64,000 nucleotides of DNA. It comes from Thalassobacillus_A hwangdonensis. Its GTDB lineage: Bacteria; Bacillota; Bacilli; Bacillales; Halobacillaceae. Made by a program: the position numbers and the translations under genes. The stretch is from contig NZ_JBHTKL010000005.1 in the NCBI RefSeq assembly GCF_042675915.1, positions 434,001-498,000 of the forward strand, in the 5' to 3' direction. Below the pieces are notes generated by a model. The model was not told where the DNA came from. It did not search any database and was given only the letters and a program-made list of their open reading frames with translations. Below are positions 1-8,846 of the stretch, piece by piece. Numbering within the stretch: position 1 is the stretch's first letter; every line of letters begins with the position of its first letter.

Positions 1-570
1 ATCATCGCCCTCGGAAAAGGGATGAGTGCCGGGTACACACCGATGGCAGCGACCCTAGTCAGTAAAAAAGTGATCGAGCCGATCCTGAATGGTTCTGCAT
101 CGGTGATGAGCGGGCATACGTATAGTGCAAATCCTCAATCTGCAGCGGTAGCACTGGCAGTGATCGACTATATCGAAAAACACGATCTAATCAACATGGC
201 TGAAGTGAACGGGGATTACTTGATTCATCGCTTGAAGGATGTTGCACATAGACAGCCGCTGATCGGTGAAGTGCGGGGGAAGGGACTGATGATCGGTGTA
301 GAATTCGTCTCCAATTTTTTGACGCAGCTTCCTTTTCATAAAGATGTTTCTTTGACAAATAAGCTGGTCAGGAAAGCCAGGGATAAAGGGTTGCTCATTT
401 ATCCTGCAGCTGCCGGGATCGAAGGTGGGGATGGGGATGCGGTCATCATTGCCCCGCCATTGACAATTCGAAAGCAGGAAATGGATCTGCTCGTTGACCT
501 TTTTGAAGAAACAATCAAGGAAATACAAAGGGACTTACATGTGCAAGGGTTGGTAGATTCAATTGGATAG
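1..570 (+). CDS. Class-III PLP-dependent aminotransferase, C-terminal part (YodT-like)
   Basis: The frame is open from the first base, so the gene is cut by the window edge and only about the last 189 residues are present. The first codons read IIALGKGMSAGYTP, the class-III aminotransferase segment that carries the Schiff-base lysine (the K of GKG). Further down, EVRGKGLMIGVEF matches the conserved C-terminal domain of this family. It lies 8 bases before CoA-transferase subunit A and two genes before an M20 deacylase, the same gene content as yodT-yodS-yodR-yodQ in Bacillus subtilis. From that context it probably transaminates an N-acylated beta-amino acid such as acetyl-beta-lysine; the substrate is inference. 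The family assignment is firm. Confidence 0.9.
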   Translation: MIALGKGMSAGYTPMAATLVSKKVIEPILNGSASVMSGHTYSANPQSAAVALAVIDYIEKHDLINMAEVNGDYLIHRLKDVAHRQPLIGEVRGKGLMIGVEFVSNFLTQLPFHKDVSLTNKLVRKARDKGLLIYPAAAGIEGGDGDAVIIAPPLTIRKQEMDLLVDLFEETIKEIQRDLHVQGLVDSIG

Positions 571-578
571 GAGGGAGC

Positions 579-1283
579 ATGATGGTGCAATCAGAAATGC
601 AGCGTTTGAATAAACAAACGACAATTGAAGAGGCAGTGCGGCATATCCACGATGGTACAACCTTGATGTTCGGTGGATTCGGTGGACTCGGCAATCCACC
701 AACGATTATTGACGCAATACTTGAAAAAGGAGTCAAAGCACTCACCTTGATCGGGAATGATGCAGGATTTCCGCATATCGGTATTGGGAAAATCGTCAGT
801 CAGGGAAGAGCGGCGAAGTTGATCGCTTCTCATATCGGATCCAATCCGATTGCCGGAAAACTTATGGAAGCTGGAGAAATGGAAGTGGAATTTTCTCCCC
901 AGGGTACATTGGCTGAACGTATCCGTGCTGGTGGGGTCGGTCTGGAAGGAATCGTGGTGGATGTCGGACTCGACAGCATGATTGAAAAAGGTAAACAAAA
1001 AGTGAGGCTCGGCGAGAAGGTTTGTTTATTGGAAACAGCACTAAGAGCAGATGTATCGATCGTTTACGCCAAAAAAGCGGATACTTTCGGAAACCTCATC
1101 TATGATACGAGTGCCAGGAACACCTCGCCGCTCGTAGCAATGGCTGGGGACATTACGATTGCAGAAGTGGAAGAGATCGTTCCGGTTGGAGAACTGGATC
1201 CGGAGTGTATCGTTACACCAGGTGTTTTTGTAGATAAAATCGTGCAAAGCAAAGGGGTGAATTGGAAATGGGCATGGGAGTAA
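579..1283 (+). CDS. CoA-transferase subunit A (YodS-like)
   Basis: This 234-residue protein is the alpha subunit of a class-I 3-oxoacid/acyl CoA-transferase. The N-terminal signature DGTTLMFGGFGGLGNPP (about residues 25-41) is the family's glycine-rich CoA-binding motif. Length is typical for a separate A subunit. ATG at 579 follows GGAGGGAG; a second ATG follows immediately, so the start may be one codon later. The gene overlaps the start of the B-subunit gene, as expected for a heteromer made in equal amounts. With the neighbouring aminotransferase and deacylase it fits the Yod lysine/beta-lysine degradation operon, where it would move CoA between acetoacetate or a related acid and an acyl group. 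Specificity cannot be read from sequence. Confidence 0.9.
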   Translation: MMVQSEMQRLNKQTTIEEAVRHIHDGTTLMFGGFGGLGNPPTIIDAILEKGVKALTLIGNDAGFPHIGIGKIVSQGRAAKLIASHIGSNPIAGKLMEAGEMEVEFSPQGTLAERIRAGGVGLEGIVVDVGLDSMIEKGKQKVRLGEKVCLLETALRADVSIVYAKKADTFGNLIYDTSARNTSPLVAMAGDITIAEVEEIVPVGELDPECIVTPGVFVDKIVQSKGVNWKWAWE

Positions 1284-1933
1284 CTGTACGTGACTTGATT
1301 GCAAAGCGGGCTGCGAAGGAAATCCAGCCGGGAATGATCGTGAACCTTGGAATAGGGATCCCTTCGCTTGTCGCAAATCATATCCCCCCACATATGCAGG
1401 TGATGTTTCAGGCGGAAAACGGCGTACTCGGAATGGGAGGAGCGCCAGAAGCAGGTGAGGAAAATGCGATGCTCTGTAACGCAGGCGGGTTTCCTGTGAC
1501 GGTCGTGCCGGGAGCGGCATATTTCGATAGTGCAACAGCATTCGGCATCATCCGTTCAGGGCTTCTGGATATCACAATTCTTGGGGGCCTCGAGGTCAGT
1601 GAGCAGGGGGACCTTGCAAACTGGATCGTACCGGGGAAGCGCGTTCCTGGAATCGGAGGGGCGATGGAGCTTGCCCAAAAAGCAAAGAAAGTCATTGTTC
1701 TGATGAGTCATGTAAATAAAAAAGGGGACTTCAAAATAGTAAAAGAATGCACACTGCCACTGACAGCAAAGAAGTGTGTGGATCTGATCATTACGGATAT
1801 GGCTGTCATTGAGGTGACCGAAAACGGTCTCATGCTCAAGGAGGTCATGCCTCCATACACGGCAGAGGAAGTGATCCGGCATACTGGCTGCACGTTACAG
1901 GTTTCTGATGATTTGGTAAGTGTAAGTGGTTGA
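1268..1933 (+). CDS. CoA-transferase subunit B (YodR-like)
   Basis: This is the beta subunit of the same CoA-transferase, about 221 residues. The catalytic glutamate lies in MFQAENGVLGMG (about Glu50), where the enzyme forms the glutamyl-CoA thioester, and GIGIPSLVANHI precedes it as in SCOT B subunits. ATG 1268 is chosen because AAAGGGGTG lies about eight bases upstream; TTG 1262 and ATG 1274 are also in frame. The gene overlaps subunit A by 16 bases, so translation is probably coupled. Sixteen bases after its stop the M20 gene starts, consistent with one operon. Confidence 0.9.
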   Translation: MGMGVTVRDLIAKRAAKEIQPGMIVNLGIGIPSLVANHIPPHMQVMFQAENGVLGMGGAPEAGEENAMLCNAGGFPVTVVPGAAYFDSATAFGIIRSGLLDITILGGLEVSEQGDLANWIVPGKRVPGIGGAMELAQKAKKVIVLMSHVNKKGDFKIVKECTLPLTAKKCVDLIITDMAVIEVTENGLMLKEVMPPYTAEEVIRHTGCTLQVSDDLVSVSG

Positions 1934-1948
1934 AGAGGAGGATGTATC

Positions 1949-3250
1949 GTGACAAAAGTGAAAGCGGAACTGCAGACGAAAATTCATGAGTGGTTGGAAA
2001 CCAACAAGTCAGATGGGATTGATTTATTACAGCGTCTCGTTCAGGCAGACAGTACACAAGGAAATGAAGCACAGGCGCAAAAGCTTGTAATTGAAACGTT
2101 GAAAGATATGGGATTGGAGATTGATGTATGGGAAGTGGACCAGGAGGAGATCTCTAAACATCCTTACTATGCATCATCGCGAGAAAGCTTTGAAGGGAAT
2201 CCGAATGTAGTCGGCAAGTGGAAAGGAACTGGCGGTGGCCGATCCTTGATCATGAACGGGCATATCGATGTCGTTCCGGCAGGAGACCATGAGCAATGGA
2301 ACCATGATCCTTATAGTGGGAATATAGAGGACGGGAAGATGTATGGTCGTGGGGTGACCGACATGAAAGGCGGGAACGTCTCGATGCTGATGGCCATCCA
2401 GGCGCTGCGTTCGCTCGGTGTCCAGCTGAAAGGTGACGTCATTTTTCAAAGTGTCATCGAAGAGGAAAGTGGTGGTGCTGGTACGTTAGCCGCTGTACTA
2501 CGTGGGTATAAAGCAGATGCTGCCATCATTCCTGAACCTACGAATATGAAACTGTTTCCGAAACAGCAGGGATCCATGTGGTTTCGTGTGCACGTCAAAG
2601 GTCGCTCCGCACACGGGGGCACAAGGTATGAGGGTGTAAGTGCCATTGAAAAAAGCATGATCGTCATTGAACATATCCGCTACTTGGAACAGGTGCGGAA
2701 TGAGCGGGTAACTGACCCATTGTATGAATCCATCCCTATTCCAATTCCGATCAATGTTGGAAAAATTGAAGGAGGTGACTGGCCGTCGTCGGTCGCCGAT
2801 CTTGTCTGTATCGAAGGGCGTATGGGTGTGTCGCCGGAAGAGACGATGGAAGAAGCCAAGCGTGAAATGGAAAGATGGATGGAGGTACTTAAGGAAACGG
2901 ACCCTTGGTTTGAAACAAATCCACCAAAGCTCGAGTGGTTCGGGGCTAGATGGGTACCGGGATCGATTGATGTGGAGCATGAACTGATGAACGCGTTCGT
3001 CTCTAATTTTCGTGAGGTTATGGAGGAAGAACCAATCGTTGAGGCTTCTCCTTGGGGCACTGACGGTGGACTGCTGACTGAACTCGGGGAGACGCCCTCT
3101 TTGGTGTTCGGACCTGGAGTGACACAGATGGCGCATTTTCCGAATGAATACATCGAGCTTTCCAAAGTGTTTGAAGTAGCAGAGATCATGGCTCTGGCAA
3201 TGATGGACTGGTGCGGTGTAGAAGAGTCGTCTTATAAACAGCGAGCATAG
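1949..3250 (+). CDS. M20 family metallopeptidase/deacylase (YodQ-like)
   Basis: A 433-residue zinc-dependent M20 hydrolase of the ArgE/DapE group. Metal and catalytic motifs are visible: NGHIDVVPAGD, GRGVTDMKGG, IEEESGGAGT, and a late His in QMAHFPNEY. The N-terminal and C-terminal parts form the catalytic domain around an inserted dimerisation domain beginning near GSMWFRVHVKGRSAHGG. GTG 1949 follows GAGGAGG. In B. subtilis the paralogue YodQ is encoded with CoA-transferase and aminotransferase genes; here it would remove an acyl (probably acetyl) group from a downstream intermediate. That role is inferred from context. A rho-independent terminator overlaps its stop codon, closing the operon. 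Confidence 0.9.
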   Translation: MTKVKAELQTKIHEWLETNKSDGIDLLQRLVQADSTQGNEAQAQKLVIETLKDMGLEIDVWEVDQEEISKHPYYASSRESFEGNPNVVGKWKGTGGGRSLIMNGHIDVVPAGDHEQWNHDPYSGNIEDGKMYGRGVTDMKGGNVSMLMAIQALRSLGVQLKGDVIFQSVIEEESGGAGTLAAVLRGYKADAAIIPEPTNMKLFPKQQGSMWFRVHVKGRSAHGGTRYEGVSAIEKSMIVIEHIRYLEQVRNERVTDPLYESIPIPIPINVGKIEGGDWPSSVADLVCIEGRMGVSPEETMEEAKREMERWMEVLKETDPWFETNPPKLEWFGARWVPGSIDVEHELMNAFVSNFREVMEEEPIVEASPWGTDGGLLTELGETPSLVFGPGVTQMAHFPNEYIELSKVFEVAEIMALAMMDWCGVEESSYKQRA

Positions 3251-3267
3251 ATGTTCGCTGTTTTTTA
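3237..3267 (+). terminator. Rho-independent terminator of the CoA-transferase operon
   Basis: Perfect stem AACAGCGA/TCGCTGTT followed by six T. The upstream arm lies inside the last codons of the M20 gene. Confidence 0.85.
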
Positions 3268-3309
3268 TTGGCTTTTTAAGCGTCAAAAGTCCCGTATCTG
3301 AAAGGCAAC

Positions 3310-3339
3310 TTGACAGTTTAGAATTTTTAGAATATTCTA
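3310..3339 (+). promoter_or_regulatory. Sigma-A promoter with overlapping palindrome, IclR operon
   Basis: TTGACA (3310-3315), a 17-base spacer and TATTCT (3333-3338) form a near-consensus promoter. The perfect 12-bp palindrome TAGAATATTCTA (3328-3339) covers the -10 box, where a bound repressor would block RNA polymerase. This suggests autoregulation by the IclR protein encoded just downstream. The promoter match is direct; the identity of the binding protein is inference. Confidence 0.65.
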
Positions 3340-3362
3340 GATTTAGAAAAACGGAAATGTCA

Positions 3363-3377
3363 TTCCACCAGGTGGAA
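3363..3377 (+). promoter_or_regulatory. Second inverted repeat, candidate IclR operator
   Basis: TTCCACCAGGTGGAA is a perfect 7-bp inverted repeat with one central base, lying between promoter and ribosome binding site. Its size and form (TTCCAC...GTGGAA) resemble IclR-family operators, which are commonly 13-15 bp palindromes. Confidence 0.5.
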
Positions 3378-3399
3378 ACAGTTGGAAGGAGGGAAATGA

Positions 3400-4167
3400 A
3401 TGTCAAAAGAAGTGACGATACGTTCCGTTGATCGAGCGTTGACCATTATCGAATCATTTACTCATAAGGATTCAGAATTAACGCTGAAACAGATTTCGAT
3501 CAAAACAGGGATTGCATTGACTACCGTTCATCGTATTATGCAGACACTTTTGGCGAAGGGTTTCATCGAATTGGATCAGGAATCGGGGAAGTACCGGCTG
3601 GGTGTGAAATTTGTAAGGCTTGGCGGAATCGTGATCAAACGAACCGATATTGTGAACAATTCGTATCCATGGTTGAAGAAACTGGCGCAGGAAACAGAAC
3701 TCAACGTGAATTTAAGTGTATATGACAATCAGGAAGCCCTCTGCTTAATCAACATTGAATCCTTTCATCATTTCGGCTTTGAAATTAAAGTCGGCCAGCG
3801 GATGCCAATCTATGCTGGTGCTTTATCTAAAGCGATTCTGGCCTATCTGCCTGAAGAAGAACTGAACAGCCTATCGAATGAATTCGAAGCTGTCACCCCG
3901 TTGACCATCTCACAAAAAACTCAGTTACAAGAAGAAATCCAACAAATCAGAACGCACGGTTATGCCCAGTCACATGGTGAGCTTGCACTCGGAGCCATCG
4001 CTTATGCAGCACCGATCTTCAATCATGAAGGGCAAATTGCAGCCGGCATCGCTATCTCAGGACCGATCAACTTTCTGCCTGAACATAAGCGTCAGCAGTA
4101 TATTGATGCACTGCTTCGTGCATCATCCCAAATATCTCAGGAAATGGGGTATGCACCGGTCATATAA
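3400..4167 (+). CDS. IclR family transcriptional regulator
   Basis: A 255-residue protein with an N-terminal winged helix (about residues 6-65, including LKQISIKTGIALTTVHRI) and a C-terminal IclR effector domain (RMPIYAGALSKAILAYLP, GELALGAIAYAAPIF). ATG 3400 follows GGAAGGAGGG. It is the first gene after the terminator at 3237 and has its own promoter with two palindromes, so it probably controls itself and the co-directional LD-carboxypeptidase/ABC transporter/hydrolase genes that follow with only 15 bases between them. The effector would likely be a small carboxylate or amide derived from the transported compound. The family call is firm; the ligand is unknown. Confidence 0.93.
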   Translation: MSKEVTIRSVDRALTIIESFTHKDSELTLKQISIKTGIALTTVHRIMQTLLAKGFIELDQESGKYRLGVKFVRLGGIVIKRTDIVNNSYPWLKKLAQETELNVNLSVYDNQEALCLINIESFHHFGFEIKVGQRMPIYAGALSKAILAYLPEEELNSLSNEFEAVTPLTISQKTQLQEEIQQIRTHGYAQSHGELALGAIAYAAPIFNHEGQIAAGIAISGPINFLPEHKRQQYIDALLRASSQISQEMGYAPVI

Positions 4168-4182
4168 AAAAGGAGGAAACCA

Positions 4183-5139
4183 ATGCAAAATTTGAAACCG
4201 AAACGTCTGAAAAAAGGGGACACCGTCGGGATCATTGCACCTGCAAGTCCACTTTTCAAAAAGAGTGATTTAAAACGAGGAATCAAAACGCTCGAAGAAT
4301 GGGGCTACAACGTTGTCGTCGGGGATCATGTCAATTGCCGCCATGAATACATAGCAGGTACAGATGAACAACGTGCGGCTGACTTCAATGCCATGTTTGC
4401 AAATGATAATGTCGATGCTGTCTTCGTAACCCAGGGAGGATACGGGTCAGCCCGTATGATCGATCGTATTGATTTTGACCTTGTCCGGAAGAACCCGAAA
4501 ATCTTCATCGGCTACAGTGACATCACTTCCTTACACCTCGCAATTCAAAAACATACCGGTCTTGTCACGTTCCACGGACCTGGGATGGCAGGCTTCAATT
4601 CAGAAGACCTTACTGCCTATCGAGAAGAGTACCTTGATAAAGCCTTATGCTCATCAGAACCTATTGGAGAGATCAAGATGGCAGACGATAAAAAGTATCT
4701 GGATGTCATCAATGAAGGACAAGTCCGAGGAGAGTTAGTCGGTGGAAACCTGACGCTCGTCTGTGCTTCTTTAGGTACACCTTTCGAAATCGACACGAAA
4801 GACAAGATTTTATTTCTGGAGGAAGTTTGGACAGAGCCGTGGATTCTTGACCACATGTTCACACACTTGAAAAATGCCGGAAAATTACAGGAAGCTGCAG
4901 GTATCGTCATTGGTGAATGCAGTGAATGTGAACCGAGGAAGCTTGACCCGGGATTCCCGGTGACATTTTTCCTGGAAGATATTCTCGAAGATTTCTTAAA
5001 ACCATTAGATATACCGGTAATTCATGGGTTACCGATAGGACATACAAAAGATTTAGCTACCCTGCCGATTGGGGTAAGCGCTTACTTAGATGCGACGAAT
5101 GGAAAACTTTTTGTGGAAGAATCAGGAACGGAAGACTGA
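4183..5139 (+). CDS. S66 family LD-carboxypeptidase (LdcA/MccF-like)
   Basis: This 318-residue serine peptidase carries the S66 nucleophile in GYSDIT (Ser112), a glutamate in LFLEEV (about 213/214) and the histidine in GLPIGHTKDLATLPIG (about His287), a complete Ser-Glu-His triad. The N-terminus KKGDTVGIIAPASP is also typical. No signal peptide is seen, so it acts in the cytoplasm. S66 enzymes cleave L,D peptide bonds of muropeptides or aminoacyl-sulfamate bonds of microcin C-like compounds. Its place just before an oligopeptide ABC transporter recalls ykfA beside dpp in B. subtilis, suggesting cell-wall peptide recycling, but the other ykf genes are missing here. Confidence 0.9.
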   Translation: MQNLKPKRLKKGDTVGIIAPASPLFKKSDLKRGIKTLEEWGYNVVVGDHVNCRHEYIAGTDEQRAADFNAMFANDNVDAVFVTQGGYGSARMIDRIDFDLVRKNPKIFIGYSDITSLHLAIQKHTGLVTFHGPGMAGFNSEDLTAYREEYLDKALCSSEPIGEIKMADDKKYLDVINEGQVRGELVGGNLTLVCASLGTPFEIDTKDKILFLEEVWTEPWILDHMFTHLKNAGKLQEAAGIVIGECSECEPRKLDPGFPVTFFLEDILEDFLKPLDIPVIHGLPIGHTKDLATLPIGVSAYLDATNGKLFVEESGTED

Positions 5140-5164
5140 TTTTAAACTACTAAGGGGGAATTAG

Positions 5165-6964
5165 ATGCGTAATCCAATATTGAATAAAGCCTTTCAGGTG
5201 ATGGTCATTCTAGTAATGTTAGTTGGAAGTTTAATTGCAGGTTCGAATAAAGGCACAGTTCACGCAGACGAAGACGCTACATTGAGAGTAGGCTGGACAC
5301 AGGAGATTGACAGCCTGAGCCCATTCGTTGCCTACACCATTGCTGCAACGGAAATTTTTTCACTAGTGTACGATCCACTGGTAGCTTTCGATAATGATGT
5401 TGAACCTGTTGCAAGATTAGCGGAGAAGTGGGAAGTGAGTGACGATAATAAGACGTGGACATTCACGCTGAGAGACGATGTGACATGGCACGATGGTGAG
5501 CCATTCACTTCTGAGGATGTCAAATTCACATACGAAACGATGAAAGAAAGTGGCCTTGGACTCTATGCCGGTAACATGTCCGGAATGGAATCCATTGAAA
5601 CACCTGATGAACATACCGTAGTCATCAAGACTGAAGAGCCTAAGGCGAATATGCTGCAGATTACGGCACCTATCCTCCCTGAACATATCTGGAGTGAGGT
5701 TTCTGCAGAAGAGCTGGAAACATGGCCGAATGAAAACCCGGTCGGAACGGGTGCATTCAAATTTGACGAACAAAATGAAGGCGAGTATATCAAGCTGGTG
5801 AAAAATGAAGATTACTTCCTGACACCTGCAAAAATCAACGAGCTCGTATTCGTGCTTTATTCCAACAATGACACGATGGTGCAATCGTTGAAGGTCGGTG
5901 AAATCGGAGCTGCCATCAATATCAATCCGAATCAGGTAGCTCAATTGCAGCAGGAAGAGAACCTGGACGTCGTCTCGGCTACGACTCACGGTTTCACAGA
6001 ATTGGCGATCAACACTTGGGATGACCCAGCTTCCAAAGGTAATCCATTGTTGAAAGATAAGCAGATTCGCCAGGCAATGGAGTATGCCATTGATAAGCAG
6101 AAGCTGATCGATATTGCTTATGCAGGACAAGCGACGGAAGGTACATCACTTATTCCTCCTAGCCTTGATTTCTGGCATTATGAGCCGGAAGATAAGCGAG
6201 GATATGATCCTGAAAAAGCAGCTTCCATGCTGGAAGAGGCCGGTTATGTGGATAGTGATGGCGATGGAATCAGAGAAAGTGAAGATGGAACACCGCTCAA
6301 CTTTAAATTGATGCTTAGGTCCAATTCAACAGAAGAAGTGAAAGCAGGAAACATGATTGCTGATTACTTTAAGGATGTTGGGATTGGAGTAGAAGTGGAA
6401 ACGGTTGATGATGGACTACTATCAGATCGTATCTATGACAACGCCAACTTCGATATGTTCATCTGGGGTTGGGGTACAGACGCAGATCCATCGACAATCC
6501 TGAATGTCATGAGAGGAGAACAAATTGGTGGATTGAGTGATTCTTACTATGCGAATGACCAGTATGACCAATTGTTTGAAGAGCAGGAAACGTTGATCGA
6601 TCGGGATGAACGACAAGCTGTCGTCCATGAAATGCAGGAAATTTTGTACGACGAGAACCCATATATCATTCTGGCCTACGATAACGCCCTGCAGGCAGTC
6701 AACACAGAAGAGTGGACTGGCTGGACGAAAGTACGGGATACGTACTTCCTGACGTTCAACCACTCCAATTATATGAATGTAACTCCTGCCGTGGAAGGTT
6801 CTGATAATGTGGCTTCAGCGGATTCAGGGGAAGCAGCGAGTGCGGATGAGGAATCGACCAACAATGGAATGATGTGGGGATTGATTGTAGGTGCCCTTCT
6901 GCTTGGTGGAATCATTTTCTTCATCATGAAAGCAAGAGGGAAGAAACGATTCAAAGGGATGTAA
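5165..6964 (+). CDS. Extracellular solute-binding protein family 5, membrane-anchored at C-terminus
   Basis: A 599-residue DppA/OppA-type binding protein. Residues 1-36 form a signal peptide ending VHA-DE, a signal peptidase I site; there is no lipobox cysteine. The SBP_bac_5 fold runs from about 40 to 540 (LRVGWTQEIDSLSPF, WTFTLRDDVTWHDGEPFT, GTGAFKF). An acidic, Ser/Glu-rich linker (about 540-565) leads to a C-terminal hydrophobic helix (about 570-591) and a Lys/Arg-rich tail. The protein is therefore probably tethered by a C-terminal helix rather than by lipid, which is unusual for Firmicutes. It is the receptor for the transporter encoded by the next four genes. Substrate is a peptide or peptide-like compound by family. 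Confidence 0.92.
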   Translation: MRNPILNKAFQVMVILVMLVGSLIAGSNKGTVHADEDATLRVGWTQEIDSLSPFVAYTIAATEIFSLVYDPLVAFDNDVEPVARLAEKWEVSDDNKTWTFTLRDDVTWHDGEPFTSEDVKFTYETMKESGLGLYAGNMSGMESIETPDEHTVVIKTEEPKANMLQITAPILPEHIWSEVSAEELETWPNENPVGTGAFKFDEQNEGEYIKLVKNEDYFLTPAKINELVFVLYSNNDTMVQSLKVGEIGAAININPNQVAQLQQEENLDVVSATTHGFTELAINTWDDPASKGNPLLKDKQIRQAMEYAIDKQKLIDIAYAGQATEGTSLIPPSLDFWHYEPEDKRGYDPEKAASMLEEAGYVDSDGDGIRESEDGTPLNFKLMLRSNSTEEVKAGNMIADYFKDVGIGVEVETVDDGLLSDRIYDNANFDMFIWGWGTDADPSTILNVMRGEQIGGLSDSYYANDQYDQLFEEQETLIDRDERQAVVHEMQEILYDENPYIILAYDNALQAVNTEEWTGWTKVRDTYFLTFNHSNYMNVTPAVEGSDNVASADSGEAASADEESTNNGMMWGLIVGALLLGGIIFFIMKARGKKRFKGM

Positions 6965-6985
6965 CGATTTGAAGGAGATGGAGAT

Positions 6986-7954
6986 ATGAGTTGGGGTTAC
7001 TTAGCAAAGAAATTGGTACAAGCAGCAGTTACGATCTTTCTCGTATTGATCATCAACTTCTTCCTTTTTCGGGTGATGCCTGGTAATCCGCTGTCGATGA
7101 TGATCAGGAATCCGAATGCTTCGCCGGAAGCGGTGGAGAGGGCAAAAGCACTCTTTGGAATCGGTGAGCCGCTTTATGTCCAGCTTTGGATTTATTTCAG
7201 AGATCTTTTTCAAGGGGATTTAGGACTTTCCTTCATGTTCAAGAAACCTGTAATCGAAGTGATTGCTTCTAAGTTGATGCCGACGTTATTGCTCGTCGGC
7301 GTCTCTACCATCATCGCTATCATCGCCGGAACGTTCATCGGAGTGATTTCCGCGTGGAAACGAGGAACGAAAATCGATGTATCTGCACTGAGCTTTTCCT
7401 TGATCACCTATGCGATGCCGACATTTTGGTTGGGGATCATCCTCGTCATTCTGTTCAGTGTCCAGTTTCAAATCTTTCCTACGAGTGGAATGGCGACGCC
7501 GGGGGCGAGTTATGGCAGTTTTATCGAAGAATGGATCGATGTCGGTAAACACTTATTCCTACCAGCGGTTACACTGAGTCTTATTCTGATCGGTCAGTTT
7601 GTACTGATCATGCGTAACTCCCTGCTGGAAGTTCTGACAGAAGATTATATAACGACAGCCAAAGCAAAAGGATTCAAGGAAAAGTGGGTGATCCGATGGC
7701 ATGCTGTGCCTAACGCTATGCTGCCGATGGTTACCATCATCGCGATCAACCTTGGGTTCATGATTGCTGGAGCAATCCAAATTGAAACCGTCTTTTCGTG
7801 GCCGGGATTAGGAAGATTGATGTACGATGCGTTACTTAACAGGGATTATCCATTGCTTCAAGGGATTTTCCTGATTGTCAGTGTATGTGTCGTGCTGGCG
7901 AATCTGGTGGCTGATGTGATTTACGGTTACCTGGATCCGAGAGTAAAGAGTTGA
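6986..7954 (+). CDS. Oligopeptide-type ABC transporter permease (DppB-like)
   Basis: A 322-residue integral membrane protein with an N-terminal helix (about 10-30), the DppB N-terminal region FFLFRVMPGNP, and five further helices. The cytoplasmic EAA loop is seen at YITTAKAKGFKEKWVIRWHAVPNAMLP split across residues 215-240. ATG 6986 follows GGAGATGGAG. It pairs with the DppC-like permease 16 bases downstream to form the transmembrane channel. Confidence 0.93.
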   Translation: MSWGYLAKKLVQAAVTIFLVLIINFFLFRVMPGNPLSMMIRNPNASPEAVERAKALFGIGEPLYVQLWIYFRDLFQGDLGLSFMFKKPVIEVIASKLMPTLLLVGVSTIIAIIAGTFIGVISAWKRGTKIDVSALSFSLITYAMPTFWLGIILVILFSVQFQIFPTSGMATPGASYGSFIEEWIDVGKHLFLPAVTLSLILIGQFVLIMRNSLLEVLTEDYITTAKAKGFKEKWVIRWHAVPNAMLPMVTIIAINLGFMIAGAIQIETVFSWPGLGRLMYDALLNRDYPLLQGIFLIVSVCVVLANLVADVIYGYLDPRVKS

Positions 7955-7970
7955 ACAGGGGACATGCGAA

Positions 7971-8846
7971 ATGAAAAATAAATCCGAACTGAAAATGAAA
8001 AAATACAAAAAGATACTTCTTTCCTTCAAAGAAAATAAACTGGGTCTTTTCGGTGCAGTTCTGCTGGGTTTATTCATCTTCATCGCTATTTTCGGTCCGT
8101 GGCTGACGGATTATGACTCAAGTAGTTATGGTGCTGGAGGCGTATTCGAACCACCAAGCAAAGAGCATCTTCTAGGTACGGATGACATGGGGAGAGACGT
8201 GCTCGGCGCTTTGATTGCAGGTACACGTATATCCGTTCTTGTCGGTGTGCTGGCAACCCTCATCTCGATGTTTGTTGGTACGGTGGTAGGGCTTGTAGCC
8301 GGTTTTTATGGTGGGAAAGTGGACAACTTCTTCATGCGATTCACCGATGTATTCCTGGTGTTACCATGGCTGCCATTAGCATTGGTACTTACAGCAATCC
8401 TTGGTGCGAGCATCTGGAACATCATTCTCGTAATCGGACTGACCAGTTGGCCTGGTACAGCAAGGGTTGTCCGGTCACAGACACTGTCCATCAAAGAACG
8501 GCAGTATGTTGAACGGGCCCGGGCATTAGGAGCAGGCTCTCTTTATATCATGAGAAAACATGCACTGCCCAATGTTTTCCCGCTGATTTTTGCCAATACT
8601 GTTCTTGTTTCAGCTACCGCTATCCTTTCGGAAACTACCTTAAGCTTCCTTGGAATGGGAGACTCATCGAATCCGAGCTGGGGGATGATGCTTCATTACG
8701 CATTCGAATCAGGTGCAGCAAGTCTAGGTGCATACTGGTTTCTGATCCCACCTGGTATATGCGTGGTCGCAATCGTACTTGGATTCACGTTCATGGGATA
8801 TGCAATTGATGAAATTCTGAATCCACAGCTGAAGAGGGGATCTTAA
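7971..8846 (+). CDS. Oligopeptide-type ABC transporter permease (DppC-like)
   Basis: A 291-residue permease with the N-terminal OppC/DppC segment (helix about 25-48, then HLLGTDDMGRDVLGALIAGT) and the EAA loop VERARALGAGSLYIMRKHAL near residue 185. About six membrane helices are visible. Its stop codon abuts the ATG of the first ATPase gene, which indicates tight operon organisation. It is the second half of the peptide channel. Confidence 0.93.
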   Translation: MKNKSELKMKKYKKILLSFKENKLGLFGAVLLGLFIFIAIFGPWLTDYDSSSYGAGGVFEPPSKEHLLGTDDMGRDVLGALIAGTRISVLVGVLATLISMFVGTVVGLVAGFYGGKVDNFFMRFTDVFLVLPWLPLALVLTAILGASIWNIILVIGLTSWPGTARVVRSQTLSIKERQYVERARALGAGSLYIMRKHALPNVFPLIFANTVLVSATAILSETTLSFLGMGDSSNPSWGMMLHYAFESGAASLGAYWFLIPPGICVVAIVLGFTFMGYAIDEILNPQLKRGS

